A program made the translations under genes and the position numbers. From Anoxybacillus ayderensis (lineage in GTDB: Bacteria; Bacillota; Bacilli; Bacillales; Anoxybacillaceae), in NCBI RefSeq assembly GCF_000833605.1, contig NZ_JXTG01000021.1:1-38729 (forward strand): a DNA stretch of 38,729 nt, read 5' to 3'. Of the stretch, positions 16,229 to 26,286 are shown in pieces. The notes under the pieces are model-generated. The model did not search any database and was not told the origin of the DNA. It was given only the letters and a program-made list of their open reading frames with translations. Position 1 is the stretch's first letter; the number at the start of each line of letters is the position of its first letter.

Positions 16229-16271
16229 AAAATAAAAATCTCTTTTTCTACAAAAGTGTAGAAAAAGAGAT
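16229..16271 (-). terminator. Terminator after the small helical protein gene
   Basis: ATCTCTTTTTCTAC and GTAGAAAAAGAGAT form a perfect 14-bp stem with a 6-nt loop. On the minus strand it is followed by TTTTTATTTTT. It separates the small gene from ilvD. Confidence 0.88.
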
Positions 16272-16281
16272 CATAGAAACA

Positions 16282-16671
16282 TTAATGTTCACAACTATCT
16301 TTTTCTTTATGCTTTTTTCGCTTTTGCTCATGAATGAGTTGAATTAAGTCGCTAACATCCTCTAATTTAAACTGAAGCAACATTTGGTTTTTTAACACGG
16401 TACGTAACGTTCGCTCAACAGATCGGTTGACTTTCAATAAATCATGAAGCGTCTGTGCTTTCGTTCCACTTGCACTCGTTGTGAGGGTGCCTAACACGGC
16501 TTGCAACTTTTCTGCTTCGGCATTCATAATATGTGCCAAACTTAATTCTTCCAATGCGATCGATGCAAGCAATAACGATAGCACATCTTCTTCATCTAAA
16601 TCAATGTCCGGCTTAATGTTAGGGACATTTGGGAATGATAAATGAATCATCTCCTTTTTCTTATGATACAT
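16282..16671 (-). CDS. Small helical protein of unknown function
   Basis: About 129 residues. The N-terminus contains LSFPNVPNIKPDIDLDEED, followed by LLLASIALEELSLAHIMNAE and a second long helix ending in a Lys/His-rich tail KRKKHKEKDSCEH. A similar helix motif occurs in Bacillales proteins of unknown function, some annotated as spore-surface proteins; that link is uncertain. The start is unclear. The ATG at 16671 has no ribosome site, while AAAAAGGAG abuts a later ATG at 16650 with no spacing. Both fall within a 12-bp inverted repeat. It follows gltD by 36 bases in the same direction. Confidence 0.6.
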   Translation of the reverse strand: MYHKKKEMIHLSFPNVPNIKPDIDLDEEDVLSLLLASIALEELSLAHIMNAEAEKLQAVLGTLTTSASGTKAQTLHDLLKVNRSVERTLRTVLKNQMLLQFKLEDVSDLIQLIHEQKRKKHKEKDSCEH

Positions 16672-16699
16672 CAATATATGTGTGATGAAAGGAGATGAT
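16646..16699. repeat. 12-bp perfect inverted repeat around a start region
   Basis: ATCATCTCCTTT at 16646-16657 and AAAGGAGATGAT at 16688-16699, with a 30-base loop. In the minus-strand transcript the 3' arm contains the only Shine-Dalgarno-like sequence of the downstream gene, so the hairpin would hide it. There is no U run, so it is not a normal terminator. Confidence 0.6.
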
Positions 16700-16707
16700 G
16701 CATCCGT

Positions 16708-18168
16708 TTACTTGTCACAGAGAAAGCGACTGATTTCCTTCGCTGCTTCCCGACCTTCATGAATAGCCCAGACGACAAGACTTTGTCCACGTCTTGCATC
16801 ACCTGCGACAAATACCCCTTTGACGTTCGTCTTGTATCGTGACGCTTTTCCTTTTTTGTTTCCTGTTTCTACTCCAAATTGTTGTAAAAGCGATGGCTCT
16901 GGTCCTTCAAAACCGATGGCAATCAACACGATGTCACATGGCCATACTTTCTCTGTACCTGGAATTTCTTTAAATACAATACGCCCATGTTCATCTACTA
17001 TTTTTTCCATTTGAATCGTATGCAGTTCTTTTACGTTCCCTCTATCATCACCGACAATTTTTTTCGTTTGAATGCAATATTGACGTGGATCCGTACCAAA
17101 CTTCGCTTCCGCTTCTTCATATGCATAATCAACGGTAAAAATAAGGGGATATTGTGGCCACGGATTATCACTTGCACGATCAGTCGGCAATGCGGGGTGC
17201 TTGCCGAACTGGACAACGCTTTTACACTGTTGGCGAAGCGCTGTTGCTACGCAGTCAGCTCCTGTATCACCACCACCGATGACGATGACATGTTTATTTT
17301 TTGCATCAATAAACGTTTCTTCTTTTTCGCCGGTCAACAACCATTTTGTTGTTCGGGTTAAGTAATCCATTGCAAAATGAACGCCATCTAATTCGCGTCC
17401 TTCTATAACAAGATCGCGTTGTTTTTGCGCTCCAACACAAAGAACAACCGCATCATATTGTTTCTGTAACTCATCGACGGTAATATGCTTTCCAACTTCT
17501 GTATTCGTGATAAACGTAATTCCTTCTTCGCTAAGCAGGCGCACACGCCGTTCGACGACATCTTTTCCAAGTTTCATATTCGGAATGCCGTATGTTAATA
17601 ATCCTCCTATACGATCGGCACGCTCGTATACAGTGACAAAATGGCCTGCTTGATTTAATTCGTCTGCACATGCTAAGCCGGCTGGTCCTGAGCCGATCAC
17701 AGCGACCTTTTTTCCTGTTCGCTTGTTCGGAATGCGCGGTTGAACCCAACCTTCTGCGAATGCTTTGTCGATGATTGCTCGCTCAATTCCTTTAATGGCC
17801 ACCGCCGGATCGGAAATCGCTACGGTGCACGATCCTTCACACGGTGCTGGGCAGACACGTCCCGTAAACTCTGGAAAGTTATTCGTTTTTGCTAATCGTT
17901 CAAACGCTTCTTTCCAACGTCCACGATATACAAGGTCGTTCCATTCTGGAATGAGATTATGAATCGGACAACCTGACGTTAAGCCATTTAGTTCCATTCC
18001 CACATGACAAAAAGGAGTACCGCAATCCATACATCGCGCTCCTTGACGTGCTAACGTTTCATTTGAAAACGGAAACGTATATTCGTTCCAATCATGTAAA
18101 CGAGAAAGCGGATCACGCTTTTTTTCTTCCTCCCGTACATATTCCATAAACCCTGTTGCTTTCCCCAT
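16708..18168 (-). CDS. gltD: Glutamate synthase (NADPH) small subunit
   Basis: 486 residues, the usual length. It supplies electrons from NADPH through FAD and iron-sulfur clusters to the large subunit for conversion of glutamine and 2-oxoglutarate to two glutamates. The N-terminal cluster-binding Cys sets are CMDCGTPFCHVG and CPAPCEGSC. The first nucleotide-binding site is AVIGSGPAGLACADELNQAG and the second is VIVIGGGDTGADCVATALR. The C-terminal GVFVAGDARRGQSLVVWAI is the family's final FAD contact. It lies 37 bases after gltB and is co-transcribed with it. GGGGGAG precedes the ATG. Confidence 0.95.
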   Translation of the reverse strand: MGKATGFMEYVREEEKKRDPLSRLHDWNEYTFPFSNETLARQGARCMDCGTPFCHVGMELNGLTSGCPIHNLIPEWNDLVYRGRWKEAFERLAKTNNFPEFTGRVCPAPCEGSCTVAISDPAVAIKGIERAIIDKAFAEGWVQPRIPNKRTGKKVAVIGSGPAGLACADELNQAGHFVTVYERADRIGGLLTYGIPNMKLGKDVVERRVRLLSEEGITFITNTEVGKHITVDELQKQYDAVVLCVGAQKQRDLVIEGRELDGVHFAMDYLTRTTKWLLTGEKEETFIDAKNKHVIVIGGGDTGADCVATALRQQCKSVVQFGKHPALPTDRASDNPWPQYPLIFTVDYAYEEAEAKFGTDPRQYCIQTKKIVGDDRGNVKELHTIQMEKIVDEHGRIVFKEIPGTEKVWPCDIVLIAIGFEGPEPSLLQQFGVETGNKKGKASRYKTNVKGVFVAGDARRGQSLVVWAIHEGREAAKEISRFLCDK

Positions 18169-18205
18169 CGTTCTCCCCCTTTCTTTTTTTTACAGAAGCG
18201 ATCGC

Positions 18206-21200
18206 TTACTTTGCGACCGCTTCGATAACTTTTTCAGCGACGACATCTTTTTTGCTTGCAACCGTTTCAAACGCTTGAAATACCGCTTCGTCATGCGACA
18301 ATCCGCGTTGCTTCAGCGCCTCGATCGTTTCAATCATAAGCTTATAATTTTTCGGAATGACTTTGACGATGTCTTTCACAACTCGTTCCCAATTCGCAAG
18401 CGCATACGCCGCTTTCGGGCTTTCTGTATATTCGTAATGTTTCATAATCATATGTTGCACATCTCGTATTTCGTTTTCGTCGACTAATGACTCAAATAAA
18501 ACAAGTTCACGGTTCGCGCGTTTTTTCCACGCATCGTCATCAGCAAGTACGTATGCTATGCCACCGGACATTCCAGCGGCGAAATTTTTCCCAACAGAAC
18601 CGAGGATAACGACACGTCCGCCTGTCATATACTCACAGCCATGATCCCCAACACCTTCAACAACGGCAACAACTCCGCTATTGCGAACGCAAAAACGTTC
18701 CCCAGCTCGCCCGCGAATGTACGCTTCACCGCTTGTTGCACCGTAAAACGCGACGTTTCCAATAATAACTTGGTCGCTACATGCAAACTCCGCTTCATGT
18801 GGCGGACGAACGATTACTTTTCCACCTGACAACCCTTTTCCAACATAATCGTTCGCATCTCCGATGAGCGTCATCGTCATTCCTTTTGGTACAAACGCCG
18901 CAAAACTTTGTCCGGCTGAACCGTGAACATGTAGTCGAATCGTATCTTCTGGAAGACCTTCTTCTCCGTATCGTTTTGATATTTCGCTACCTACCATTGC
19001 ACCGACCGTGCGATGAACGTTACGAATCGGGACATGTAACTGTATCGGTTTTTTATCTTCTAACGCTTTCTTTACCGCTGGCAAAATAATTGTATGATCA
19101 AGCGTTTCATCGAGACGATGGTTTTGCGGTTTAGAAAACGTTCTCGGTCCGTCCACTTGATACAACAAGCGTGATAAATCAAGATGTTTCGCTTTCCAAT
19201 GTCGTCTCGCCCGCTCGCTTATTTTTAATACATCTACTCGTCCAACCATTTCTTCGATCGTGCGGAAACCGAGTTGCGCCATCATCTCACGCACTTCTTG
19301 GGCGATAAAATACATGAAATTGATGATATGCTCTGGTTTCCCTGTAAATTTTGCTCGCAACTCCGGATTTTGTGTCGCTACACCAACAGGGCACGTATCT
19401 AAATGACAAACGCGCATCATGACACACCCTAAAACGACAAGCGGAGCGGTCGCAAAACCAAACTCTTCAGCACCAAGCAATGTGGCCATCACAACATCGC
19501 GACCCGTCATTAATTTTCCGTCTGTTTCTAATACAACACGATCTCTTAATCCGTTTAACATAAGCGTTTGATGCGTTTCGGCTAAACCGAGCTCCCACGG
19601 AAGCCCTGCATGTTTAATGCTCGTTTTTGGCGAAGCGCCCGTACCACCGTCATATCCGCTAATGACGATCACATCGGCACCACCTTTAGCCACTCCTGCT
19701 GCGATTGTGCCAACTCCAGATTTTGCAACGAGCTTCACACTAATGCGCGCATGACGATTCGCATTTTTTAAGTCATAAATGAGTTGAGCTAAATCTTCGA
19801 TGGAATAAATGTCATGATGCGGTGGCGGCGAAATAAGCTCGACACCAGGCGTAGACCCACGCACTTTTCCAATCCACGGATATACTTTATTGGCGGGAAG
19901 TTGTCCTCCTTCTCCCGGTTTTGCACCTTGCGCCATTTTAATTTGTAACTCATCGGCATGGACTAAATAATGACTTTTTACACCGAATCGTCCCGATGCA
20001 ACTTGTTTAATTGCGCTGCGACGAAAATCGCCATTTTTATCTCGTACATAGCGCCGCGGATCTTCCCCACCTTCTCCGCTATTGCTTTTTCCACCGATGC
20101 GATTCATCGCAATCGCAAGCGTTTCATGAGCTTCTTCGCTCAACGAACCATATGACATCGCTCCTGTTTTAAATCGGCGTACAATCGCTTCCACAGGTTC
20201 TACTTCCTCGATAGGAATCGGTGTGCGCGTTTCATCAAACGTAAATAAGTTGCGCAAAAATGTGATTTGCTCTTCGTTTGCCATTTTCGAGTATTGTTTA
20301 AATAGTTCGTAGTCATTTTTTCGACACGCCCATTGTAACGTATGAATCGTTTTCGGATTAAACGCATGATGTTCACCATTTTTACGCCATTGCAATTCAC
20401 TTCCAGAATCTAATGTTTGATCATAAGATGTGTCGAACGCTTGCATATGGCGCATTTTTGCTTCTTGAGCAATTTCATCTAAACCGATTCCTCCAATTTG
20501 TGATGCTGTTCCTGTAAAATATTGCTCAATGACATCCGCACCAATACCGATCGCTTCAAAAATTTGCGCACCACGATAGCTTTGCACGGTTGAAATACCC
20601 ATTTTTGACATCACTTTCACAACGCCATCCGTCGCTGCTTTTTTATATGTTTCTACTGCCTTTTCGTATGTGGAATGAAGCACTCCTTTTTCGATCGCTT
20701 CGCGAATAGTCGCAAACGCTAAATACGGATGAATCGCATCTGCCCCATAACCGATTAACGCAGCAAAATGATGTACTTCACGCGCCTCTCCGCTTTCGAC
20801 AATTAAGCTTACTTTTGTACGCGTCCCTTTTCGAACAAGATGTTGATGCACCGCGCTAACCGCAAGAAGGACAGGAATGGCTACACGTTGTTCGTCCATT
20901 GATCGATCAGATAAAATGAGTAATGTCACACCGGAAGCAATCGCTTCATCTGCCGCTTCACATAATTCGTCTAACGCCTCTTTTAAGTTGTCTGTAAAAA
21001 CCGTTGACAACGTGACGCTAGCGAATTCGCGATACGGACTCATTCGAATTGCCCTTAATTGTTTGTTCGTGATAATCGGACTATCTAGTCGAATGCGGCG
21101 AGCAGCTGATGCATCTGGATTTAACAAATCCCCTTCTTTTCCAAGCAACGTCACTGTTGATGTAACGGTATATTCACGAATGGCATCGATCGGCGGATTT

Positions 21201-22750
21201 GTTACTTGCGCAAATAGTTGTTTAAAATAATTGAACAAACTTTGTGGCCGATCGGACAAAACCGCTAACGGCGTGTCATTTCCCATCGCCCCTGTCGGAT
21301 CTTTTCCATCTGTCGCCATCGGAATGATCGTTTTTTCGACATCTTCATACGTATACCCGAACGCTTTTTGTTTCGTGACGAGATCATCGAACAATTGTTC
21401 ATCATCGTCCGTTGTTAATTCGTCAATTGAAACGATTTGTTCGTCCACCCATTGACGATACGGACGTTCATTGGCGATTTGCGTTTTTATTTCTTCATCA
21501 GAAATAATGCGCCCTTGTTCAAAATCAATAAAAAGCATTTTCCCAGGGCTTAATCGTTCTTTATACAAAACATTTTCCGGCGCTACATCAATAACTCCGA
21601 CTTCCGATGAGAAAATAATATAGTCATCTTTCGTTACATAATAACGAGCCGGGCGAAGACCGTTCCGATCTAAAATCCCTCCAATTTGTTTTCCGTTCGT
21701 AAACACGATTGCTGTCGGACCATCCCACGGCTCCATTAAACAGCTGTAATATTCATAAAACGCTTTTTTATGATCGTCCATTTCTTCATCCCAATACCAC
21801 GGTTCAGGAATGAGCATCATCGCCGTTTCAGCGAGCGATTTTCCTGCTAACACAAAAAATTCAAACGCATTATCAAGCATGGACGAATCGCTTCCGTTCG
21901 TATCTAAAATCGGAAGTACTTTTTGTAAATCTTCGCCAAAAACATGGGACGTAAATTGCTTTTCCCGCGCCATCATCCAATGAATATTGCCACGCAACGT
22001 ATTAATTTCTCCGTTATGGATTAAATAACGGTTCGGATGCGCCCGCTCCCAGCTTGGGAACGTATTTGTGCTAAAGCGCGAGTGAACGAGTGCAAACGCT
22101 GAACGAAATCGCTCATCTTGTAAATCGATATAAAACGCATCTAATTGCTCCGGAGTGACTAGCCCTTTGTAAACGATTGTGCGACTGGATAAACTCGCAA
22201 AATAATATTCATTGTTTTTTACGACTTTTTCTGCTCGTTTACGAATGACATATAACTTTCGCTCAAAATGTTGTTCGTCCGTTACTTCATCACTTGCCGC
22301 GATAAAAAGCTGACGAATGAACGGACGACTTTGTTTTGCTAATGTTCCAAGTTTTTCGACATCAATAGGTACATCTCGCCATCCGAGTAACGTTTGTCCC
22401 TCTTCATAAACGATATGAGAAATTTGACGTTCTAACATCATTCTTTTTTGCTCGCTATGCTCAAAAAAGAAAATCATCCCAACTCCGTAACGCCCTTTTG
22501 GAGGAAGCAAAAACGAACAAACGTCCCGAAAATAATCATCAGGAATTTGCATCATGATTCCAGCCCCGTCACCTGTTTGCGGGTCGCTTCCTTGACCGCC
22601 ACGATGTTCTAATTGACGTAGCATATGAAGGCCTTGCTTTACAATATGATGAGACGCTTCACCTTTTAAGTGAGCGTATAACCCGATCCCACATGCATCA
22701 TGTTCAAACTGCGGACAGTACAATCCTTGCGCTTTTGGTAGTCCTCTCAT
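18206..22750 (-). CDS. gltB: Glutamate synthase large subunit
   Basis: 1514 residues, close to the B. subtilis protein (called GltA there). The N-terminal glutaminase domain starts at Cys20 in [13 protein letters not shown], so a short propeptide is removed. The central FMN synthase domain includes [16 protein letters not shown] and [20 protein letters not shown]. The 3Fe-4S cysteines are in [16 protein letters not shown]. The C-terminal beta-helix includes [20 protein letters not shown]. The open frame starts 27 codons earlier, but the ATG at 22750 has GGGGGAT upstream and gives the family N-terminus [11 protein letters not shown]. It is divergent from gltC, its likely activator. Confidence 0.96.
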   Translation of the reverse strand: MRGLPKAQGLYCPQFEHDACGIGLYAHLKGEASHHIVKQGLHMLRQLEHRGGQGSDPQTGDGAGIMMQIPDDYFRDVCSFLLPPKGRYGVGMIFFFEHSEQKRMMLERQISHIVYEEGQTLLGWRDVPIDVEKLGTLAKQSRPFIRQLFIAASDEVTDEQHFERKLYVIRKRAEKVVKNNEYYFASLSSRTIVYKGLVTPEQLDAFYIDLQDERFRSAFALVHSRFSTNTFPSWERAHPNRYLIHNGEINTLRGNIHWMMAREKQFTSHVFGEDLQKVLPILDTNGSDSSMLDNAFEFFVLAGKSLAETAMMLIPEPWYWDEEMDDHKKAFYEYYSCLMEPWDGPTAIVFTNGKQIGGILDRNGLRPARYYVTKDDYIIFSSEVGVIDVAPENVLYKERLSPGKMLFIDFEQGRIISDEEIKTQIANERPYRQWVDEQIVSIDELTTDDDEQLFDDLVTKQKAFGYTYEDVEKTIIPMATDGKDPTGAMGNDTPLAVLSDRPQSLFNYFKQLFAQVTNPPIDAIREYTVTSTVTLLGKEGDLLNPDASAARRIRLDSPIITNKQLRAIRMSPYREFASVTLSTVFTDNLKEALDELCEAADEAIASGVTLLILSDRSMDEQRVAIPVLLAVSAVHQHLVRKGTRTKVSLIVESGEAREVHHFAALIGYGADAIHPYLAFATIREAIEKGVLHSTYEKAVETYKKAATDGVVKVMSKMGISTVQSYRGAQIFEAIGIGADVIEQYFTGTASQIGGIGLDEIAQEAKMRHMQAFDTSYDQTLDSGSELQWRKNGEHHAFNPKTIHTLQWACRKNDYELFKQYSKMANEEQITFLRNLFTFDETRTPIPIEEVEPVEAIVRRFKTGAMSYGSLSEEAHETLAIAMNRIGGKSNSGEGGEDPRRYVRDKNGDFRRSAIKQVASGRFGVKSHYLVHADELQIKMAQGAKPGEGGQLPANKVYPWIGKVRGSTPGVELISPPPHHDIYSIEDLAQLIYDLKNANRHARISVKLVAKSGVGTIAAGVAKGGADVIVISGYDGGTGASPKTSIKHAGLPWELGLAETHQTLMLNGLRDRVVLETDGKLMTGRDVVMATLLGAEEFGFATAPLVVLGCVMMRVCHLDTCPVGVATQNPELRAKFTGKPEHIINFMYFIAQEVREMMAQLGFRTIEEMVGRVDVLKISERARRHWKAKHLDLSRLLYQVDGPRTFSKPQNHRLDETLDHTIILPAVKKALEDKKPIQLHVPIRNVHRTVGAMVGSEISKRYGEEGLPEDTIRLHVHGSAGQSFAAFVPKGMTMTLIGDANDYVGKGLSGGKVIVRPPHEAEFACSDQVIIGNVAFYGATSGEAYIRGRAGERFCVRNSGVVAVVEGVGDHGCEYMTGGRVVILGSVGKNFAAGMSGGIAYVLADDDAWKKRANRELVLFESLVDENEIRDVQHMIMKHYEYTESPKAAYALANWERVVKDIVKVIPKNYKLMIETIEALKQRGLSHDEAVFQAFETVASKKDVVAEKVIEAVAK

Positions 22751-22783
22751 GTGAATCCCCCATTCCGTCATCATGTATGTATA

Positions 22784-22812
22784 ATTGTAGATTTCAATAA
22801 TCATACAAACAA
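22784..22812 (-). promoter_or_regulatory. SigA promoter of gltBD
   Basis: TTGTTT and TACAAT with a 17-base spacer on the minus strand, about 35 bases before the gltB start. The weak -35 fits a promoter that needs an activator. Confidence 0.6.
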
Positions 22813-22833
22813 TATATAATTTAGATAACATTC

Positions 22834-22848
22834 ATCTCATTTTGAGAA
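22834..22848. promoter_or_regulatory. Likely GltC-binding box
   Basis: TCTCA-TTT-TGAGA is a perfect dyad in the 119-base gap between gltB and gltC, upstream of the gltB -35 and close to the gltC start. In B. subtilis, GltC binds dyads in this position to activate gltAB and repress itself. Assignment is by position and symmetry. Confidence 0.6.
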
Positions 22849-22869
22849 TGATGGAAAGGAGTAGAAAAT

Positions 22870-23769
22870 ATGGAATTAAGACAGCTCGTTTATTTCACGG
22901 AAGTTGCGAAACGGGAACATGTATCAGAAGCTGCTGAAGCATTGCATGTTGCACAATCCGCCGTCAGTCGCCAAATTGCCAATTTGGAGGATGAGCTTGG
23001 GGTGAAGTTATTTGAACGAGAAGGAAGGAATGTGAAATTAACACCGATCGGACGTCACTTTTTACAACATATTGAATTAGCACTAAAAGCGATCGACTAT
23101 GCGAAACAACAAATTGAGGAATATTTAGATCCAGAACGCGGAACGATTAAAATCGGTTTTCCGACGAGTCTTGCAAGCTATACGATGCCGATGGTCATTT
23201 CTACGTTTAAACAACAACATCCGCACATTTCCTTTCATTTGCGCCAAGGGTCGTACAAATTTTTAATCGAGGCGGTGAAAAAACGAGAAATCGATTTAGC
23301 TTTTTTAGGTCCTGTTCCAACAGAGGAAAAAGGTATTCGAGGGGATATTTTATTTACAGAGTCGTTCGCAGCGCTCATTCCGAAAGATCATCCACTTAGT
23401 CAGAAACGAAGCATTGCACTAAGCGAATTGCGACACGAGCCATTCGTCATGTTTCCAGAAGGATTTATTTTGCGAAAAATAGTAGAAGATGCTTGCAAAC
23501 AAGCGGGCTTTTCTCCGATTATTTCATCGGAAGGGGAAGATTTAGATGCGATCAAAGGGCTCGTTTCAGCAAGTATCGGCGTCACTTTATTACCAGAGAG
23601 CACGTTTTACGAGACAACTCCACGCTATACAGTGAAAGTGCCAATCGAACTTCCGCTCGTTCGCCGCAACGTCGGAATTATTTTACCGAATCACGACCTG
23701 GCGCCATCCGTCAACGTATTTTATCAGTTTGTCAAACAATTTTTCGCCATGTTAGATCGATACCAGTAA
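22870..23769 (+). CDS. gltC: LysR-type regulator of glutamate synthase
   Basis: 299-residue LysR-family regulator. The N-terminal winged helix-turn-helix is MELRQLVYFTEVAKREHVSE followed by AAEALHVAQSAVSRQIANLE. The effector domain starts near residue 90 with GTIKIGFPTSLASYTMP. It is divergent from gltBD with a dyad between them, as in B. subtilis, where GltC activates glutamate synthase when 2-oxoglutarate is high and is inhibited by glutamate. AAAGGAGT precedes the ATG. Its stop codon overlaps a long hairpin that separates it from the convergent receptor gene. Confidence 0.93.
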   Translation: MELRQLVYFTEVAKREHVSEAAEALHVAQSAVSRQIANLEDELGVKLFEREGRNVKLTPIGRHFLQHIELALKAIDYAKQQIEEYLDPERGTIKIGFPTSLASYTMPMVISTFKQQHPHISFHLRQGSYKFLIEAVKKREIDLAFLGPVPTEEKGIRGDILFTESFAALIPKDHPLSQKRSIALSELRHEPFVMFPEGFILRKIVEDACKQAGFSPIISSEGEDLDAIKGLVSASIGVTLLPESTFYETTPRYTVKVPIELPLVRRNVGIILPNHDLAPSVNVFYQFVKQFFAMLDRYQ

Positions 23770-23798
23770 GCCAGCTAATGTGCATAGCCGGCTTACTG
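23764..23798. terminator. Terminator-like hairpin between gltC and the receptor gene
   Basis: CAGTAAGCC pairs with GGCTTACTG, and the helix continues after one mismatch as GCTA/TAGC around a 7-nt loop. The stem is strong, but there is no clear T run on either side, so termination is likely but not certain. Confidence 0.5.
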
Positions 23799-23803
23799 TA
23801 TAA

Positions 23804-25165
23804 CTACACAGATAAATCGATGCCGACAACCCCAACGACAGAACCATCTTGAACAATTGGTGCTGAAATGGTCAAACATGGGCGTTTTGTCAACGCTGAT
23901 GTATATACAGAAGAAACGTACACATTGCCTTTTGTCGCCTCAACAAACCACGGTCGAGCTTTGGCATTGACAAGACCAGCTGGAGGATTTGAGTAAATAA
24001 ATGTTCCGTCGATTCGATTTGACCAAACTGCCTCGACATTTTCGTTTACGTGTAAAAATTCATTTAAATACACTTCATGTTCACTCGCATTCAAACGATC
24101 AAACGGATAAGATTGCACAAATGATGTAAGCTTTTCTTTCATTCGTTCAATGACACGCAAGTCCATAGAGAACGTTCGTTCATGTTCATCTTTTTTCATC
24201 ATGGCTTGTAATTCATTTGATGTTTTTTCAATCGCTTCGTTTACTTTCAACATTTGTTCGACATTTTTATGCTGTATATCCATATGTCTCGCTACTTCGT
24301 GCGCATAGTTTTTATTTTCTGATGCCATCGCTGAAATATATGCAAGCAAAGCTGAAATTTCTTGTACACTCGCTGTCTGCCCTTCAACAGATTGTGCCGA
24401 TTCGTGCGCCAACGCGGTCATATCATGTAACCGTTCTTTAAATCCAACCATAAGAGATAATACACGGTTCATTTCATTTGATCCGTTTTCGATTTGCTCA
24501 TTTTCTACTTCTACCATTCTCATCGTCGAATGAATCCCCGATTGGATAGAAGATAAAATATTTCGCGTTTGTTCTACTGCAACAGATGTTTGATTCGCTA
24601 ATTTTCCTACTTCATTCGCAACAACTGAAAATCCTCTACCGTGCTCTCCTGCGCGTGCTGATTCAATATTTGCATTCAGAGCTAAAATACCCGTTTTTTG
24701 TGAAATCGAAGCAATCGTTGACAAAATGTGACGAATTTCTTGCGACTGCTTGACTAACAACTCCATCTGACTAAGCAAAGCATAATGACTCGTTCGCAAC
24801 TCATCCATGTCAAGTTGAAGTTTTTGTAGTGAATTCCATGCTACAATAAGCTCATTATAGGACGCTTCACTGTACTCATGAATACGACGGGAAACATCGG
24901 AAACTTTCAATGCTGACGACTCGATGACTTTCGTCTTTTCTTCCACTTGTAGTGTATAACTTACTGTTTTTTCTAAATGGTCAACAAGTTGGAACGTACT
25001 TTGTTGCGTTGCATTAGACGTATGATCAAGTGAACTAGCAGCTAGTTTCATTTGTTCAACAACTGCTTTTAATTGATCAACCGCCACTTCAATTTGACTT
25101 AGTATTTCACTCGGTTTCTCTTCTTTCGCTTCTTCCACTTTCAATCTCTTCTTTATCAAAAACAT
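23804..25165 (-). CDS. Soluble methyl-accepting chemotaxis-type receptor with C-terminal PDC/Cache-like domain
   Basis: 453 residues with no membrane segment. After a short basic N-terminus come long coiled-coil helices. The signalling hairpin tip region contains NIESARAGEHGRGFSVVANE followed by VGKLANQTSVAVEQTR, the region that contacts CheA/CheW. Helices continue to about residue 330. The last 120 residues look like a PDC/Cache-type sensor: FIYSNPPAG, ARPWFVEATKGNVYVSSVYT, CLTISAPIVQDGSVVGVVGI. This is the reverse of the usual order and places a normally extracellular domain in the cytoplasm. The ATG at 25165 is preferred over a GTG two codons earlier because of AAGGGGG spacing. No other chemotaxis gene is nearby. 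Confidence 0.82.
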   Translation of the reverse strand: MFLIKKRLKVEEAKEEKPSEILSQIEVAVDQLKAVVEQMKLAASSLDHTSNATQQSTFQLVDHLEKTVSYTLQVEEKTKVIESSALKVSDVSRRIHEYSEASYNELIVAWNSLQKLQLDMDELRTSHYALLSQMELLVKQSQEIRHILSTIASISQKTGILALNANIESARAGEHGRGFSVVANEVGKLANQTSVAVEQTRNILSSIQSGIHSTMRMVEVENEQIENGSNEMNRVLSLMVGFKERLHDMTALAHESAQSVEGQTASVQEISALLAYISAMASENKNYAHEVARHMDIQHKNVEQMLKVNEAIEKTSNELQAMMKKDEHERTFSMDLRVIERMKEKLTSFVQSYPFDRLNASEHEVYLNEFLHVNENVEAVWSNRIDGTFIYSNPPAGLVNAKARPWFVEATKGNVYVSSVYTSALTKRPCLTISAPIVQDGSVVGVVGIDLSV

Positions 25166-25176
25166 ACACACGCCCC

Positions 25177-25227
25177 CTTATGTTATATTTAATAACATAA
25201 ATATAACATAAGAAGTAAATAAAACAA
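25177..25227 (-). promoter_or_regulatory. Promoter with 15-bp inverted repeat before the receptor gene
   Basis: CTTATGTTATATTTA (25177-25191) and TAAATATAACATAAG (25198-25212) are a perfect inverted repeat with centre ATAACA. On the minus strand TTGTTT and TATATT, 16 bases apart, form a promoter whose -10 lies inside one arm. The other arm touches the ribosome site. This suggests an operator. Confidence 0.55.
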
Positions 25228-25257
25228 CTATTTTTTCTTAATATTTCGAAATATGTG

Positions 25258-25653
25258 TTACTTTTCTTCACAACATACTTTTTCAGAAAACACCCACATG
25301 CGACTGCCGAACCAATTGATTGCTATTCCGCCCATTGTCGCTATCGTTTTGTTTAAAGCAATCGGAAACATTTCGCTGAAACGATGTAACATCATGATCG
25401 TCACGATGAGAGAACAAAGGTTTACGACAAGAAAGCGAACAAATTGTTTTTTTATCCCTCCTGCTGATCGAAATGTCCACGTTCGATTCCATATATAGCT
25501 ATTGATCACACCTACGCTATAGCCGAATATTTGCGCCCACATATACGGCACATGAAGTGCTATGAGCGAGAAAAATACCAAAAAATCCACAAGTGTATTA
25601 CTCATCCCAACAACAATAAAACGAAAGAATGTAACGATGTTATTCAATATCAT
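25258..25653 (-). CDS. GtrA-like membrane protein
   Basis: 131-residue protein with four hydrophobic segments, at roughly residues 8-30, 38-56, 73-91 and 100-118. It begins MILNNIVTFFRFIVVGMSNT. It has the family marks FIVVGMSNTLVDF, NSYIWNRTWTFRS in the loop, and INWFGSRMWVF near the end. GtrA-like proteins are linked to export of polyprenyl-linked sugars in cell-surface glycosylation. No glycosyltransferase gene is adjacent here, so its partner is unknown. AGAAGGTG precedes the ATG. Confidence 0.85.
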   Translation of the reverse strand: MILNNIVTFFRFIVVGMSNTLVDFLVFFSLIALHVPYMWAQIFGYSVGVINSYIWNRTWTFRSAGGIKKQFVRFLVVNLCSLIVTIMMLHRFSEMFPIALNKTIATMGGIAINWFGSRMWVFSEKVCCEEK

Positions 25654-25769
25654 GCAACACCTTCTGAAAAATTTATAAATGTATATTGGATTTTTATGTT
25701 AATATAAAAAGGTGAGAAATTTCAACTCATACAAAAATGTCCATCAATTTAACAAAAGGAGCTAACGAA

Positions 25770-26234
25770 ATGGAGTATAAAATTGAAACCATCCCATTTG
25801 AATTAACACTGGTAGGAAAAGGATACCACGTAAAAACAAACGAAGCATTTCAAACGATTCCTTCACTTTGGGCTCATGCCGAGAAGAATGGATTGATGCA
25901 ACAACTTATTGATTTGTCGTGGGAACAGCCGAAGTGTACACTTGAAGGGCTGTTAGGCGTTTGTGGGAAAGATGCAACAATAACAGATGAGGAGTTTATT
26001 TACTTCATGGGGATACGCTATGACGGAGAAGTGTCAAACATGGAACGAATGACGATTTCGCATGATACATGGGCAGTTATTCCAAATATTGACGAAGCGT
26101 GGCAGCAATTATATTCACAATGGCTCCCTGCTTCTCAATATAAGCTCGCTAATTTTCCTTGCATCGAATGTTATTATCCGCCAACTCGCCATCCGGAAAA
26201 TGAATTGTGGGTTCCTGTCATCATGAAGTCATAA
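25770..26234 (+). CDS. GyrI-like/effector-binding domain protein
   Basis: 154-residue stand-alone protein beginning MEYKIETIPFELTLVGKGYH. The pattern of an N-terminal IxxxPxxxLVGxGY strand, a central FIYFMGIRYDGE and a C-terminal CIECYYPP plus LWVPVIMKS fits the GyrI-like (effector-binding) fold that occurs at the end of BmrR/AraC-type regulators and alone. No DNA-binding domain is present. AAAAGGAG precedes the ATG at 25770, and an upstream start in the same frame lacks such a site. It could bind a small hydrophobic ligand; the ligand is unknown. Confidence 0.72.
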   Translation: MEYKIETIPFELTLVGKGYHVKTNEAFQTIPSLWAHAEKNGLMQQLIDLSWEQPKCTLEGLLGVCGKDATITDEEFIYFMGIRYDGEVSNMERMTISHDTWAVIPNIDEAWQQLYSQWLPASQYKLANFPCIECYYPPTRHPENELWVPVIMKS

Positions 26235-26281
26235 AACAAACGTATGCCAAAAGAACCATAAACGGTGGGCTCCCTTGGCAT
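26230..26281 (-). terminator. Terminator after the AEC transporter gene
   Basis: On the minus strand AUGCCAAGGGAGCC pairs fully with GGUUCUUUUGGCAU when G-U pairs are allowed (14 bp, 10-nt loop), followed by ACGUUUGUUUUAU. The plus-strand form has mismatches, so it works mainly for the leftward gene. Confidence 0.7.
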
Positions 26282-26286
26282 GTGGG

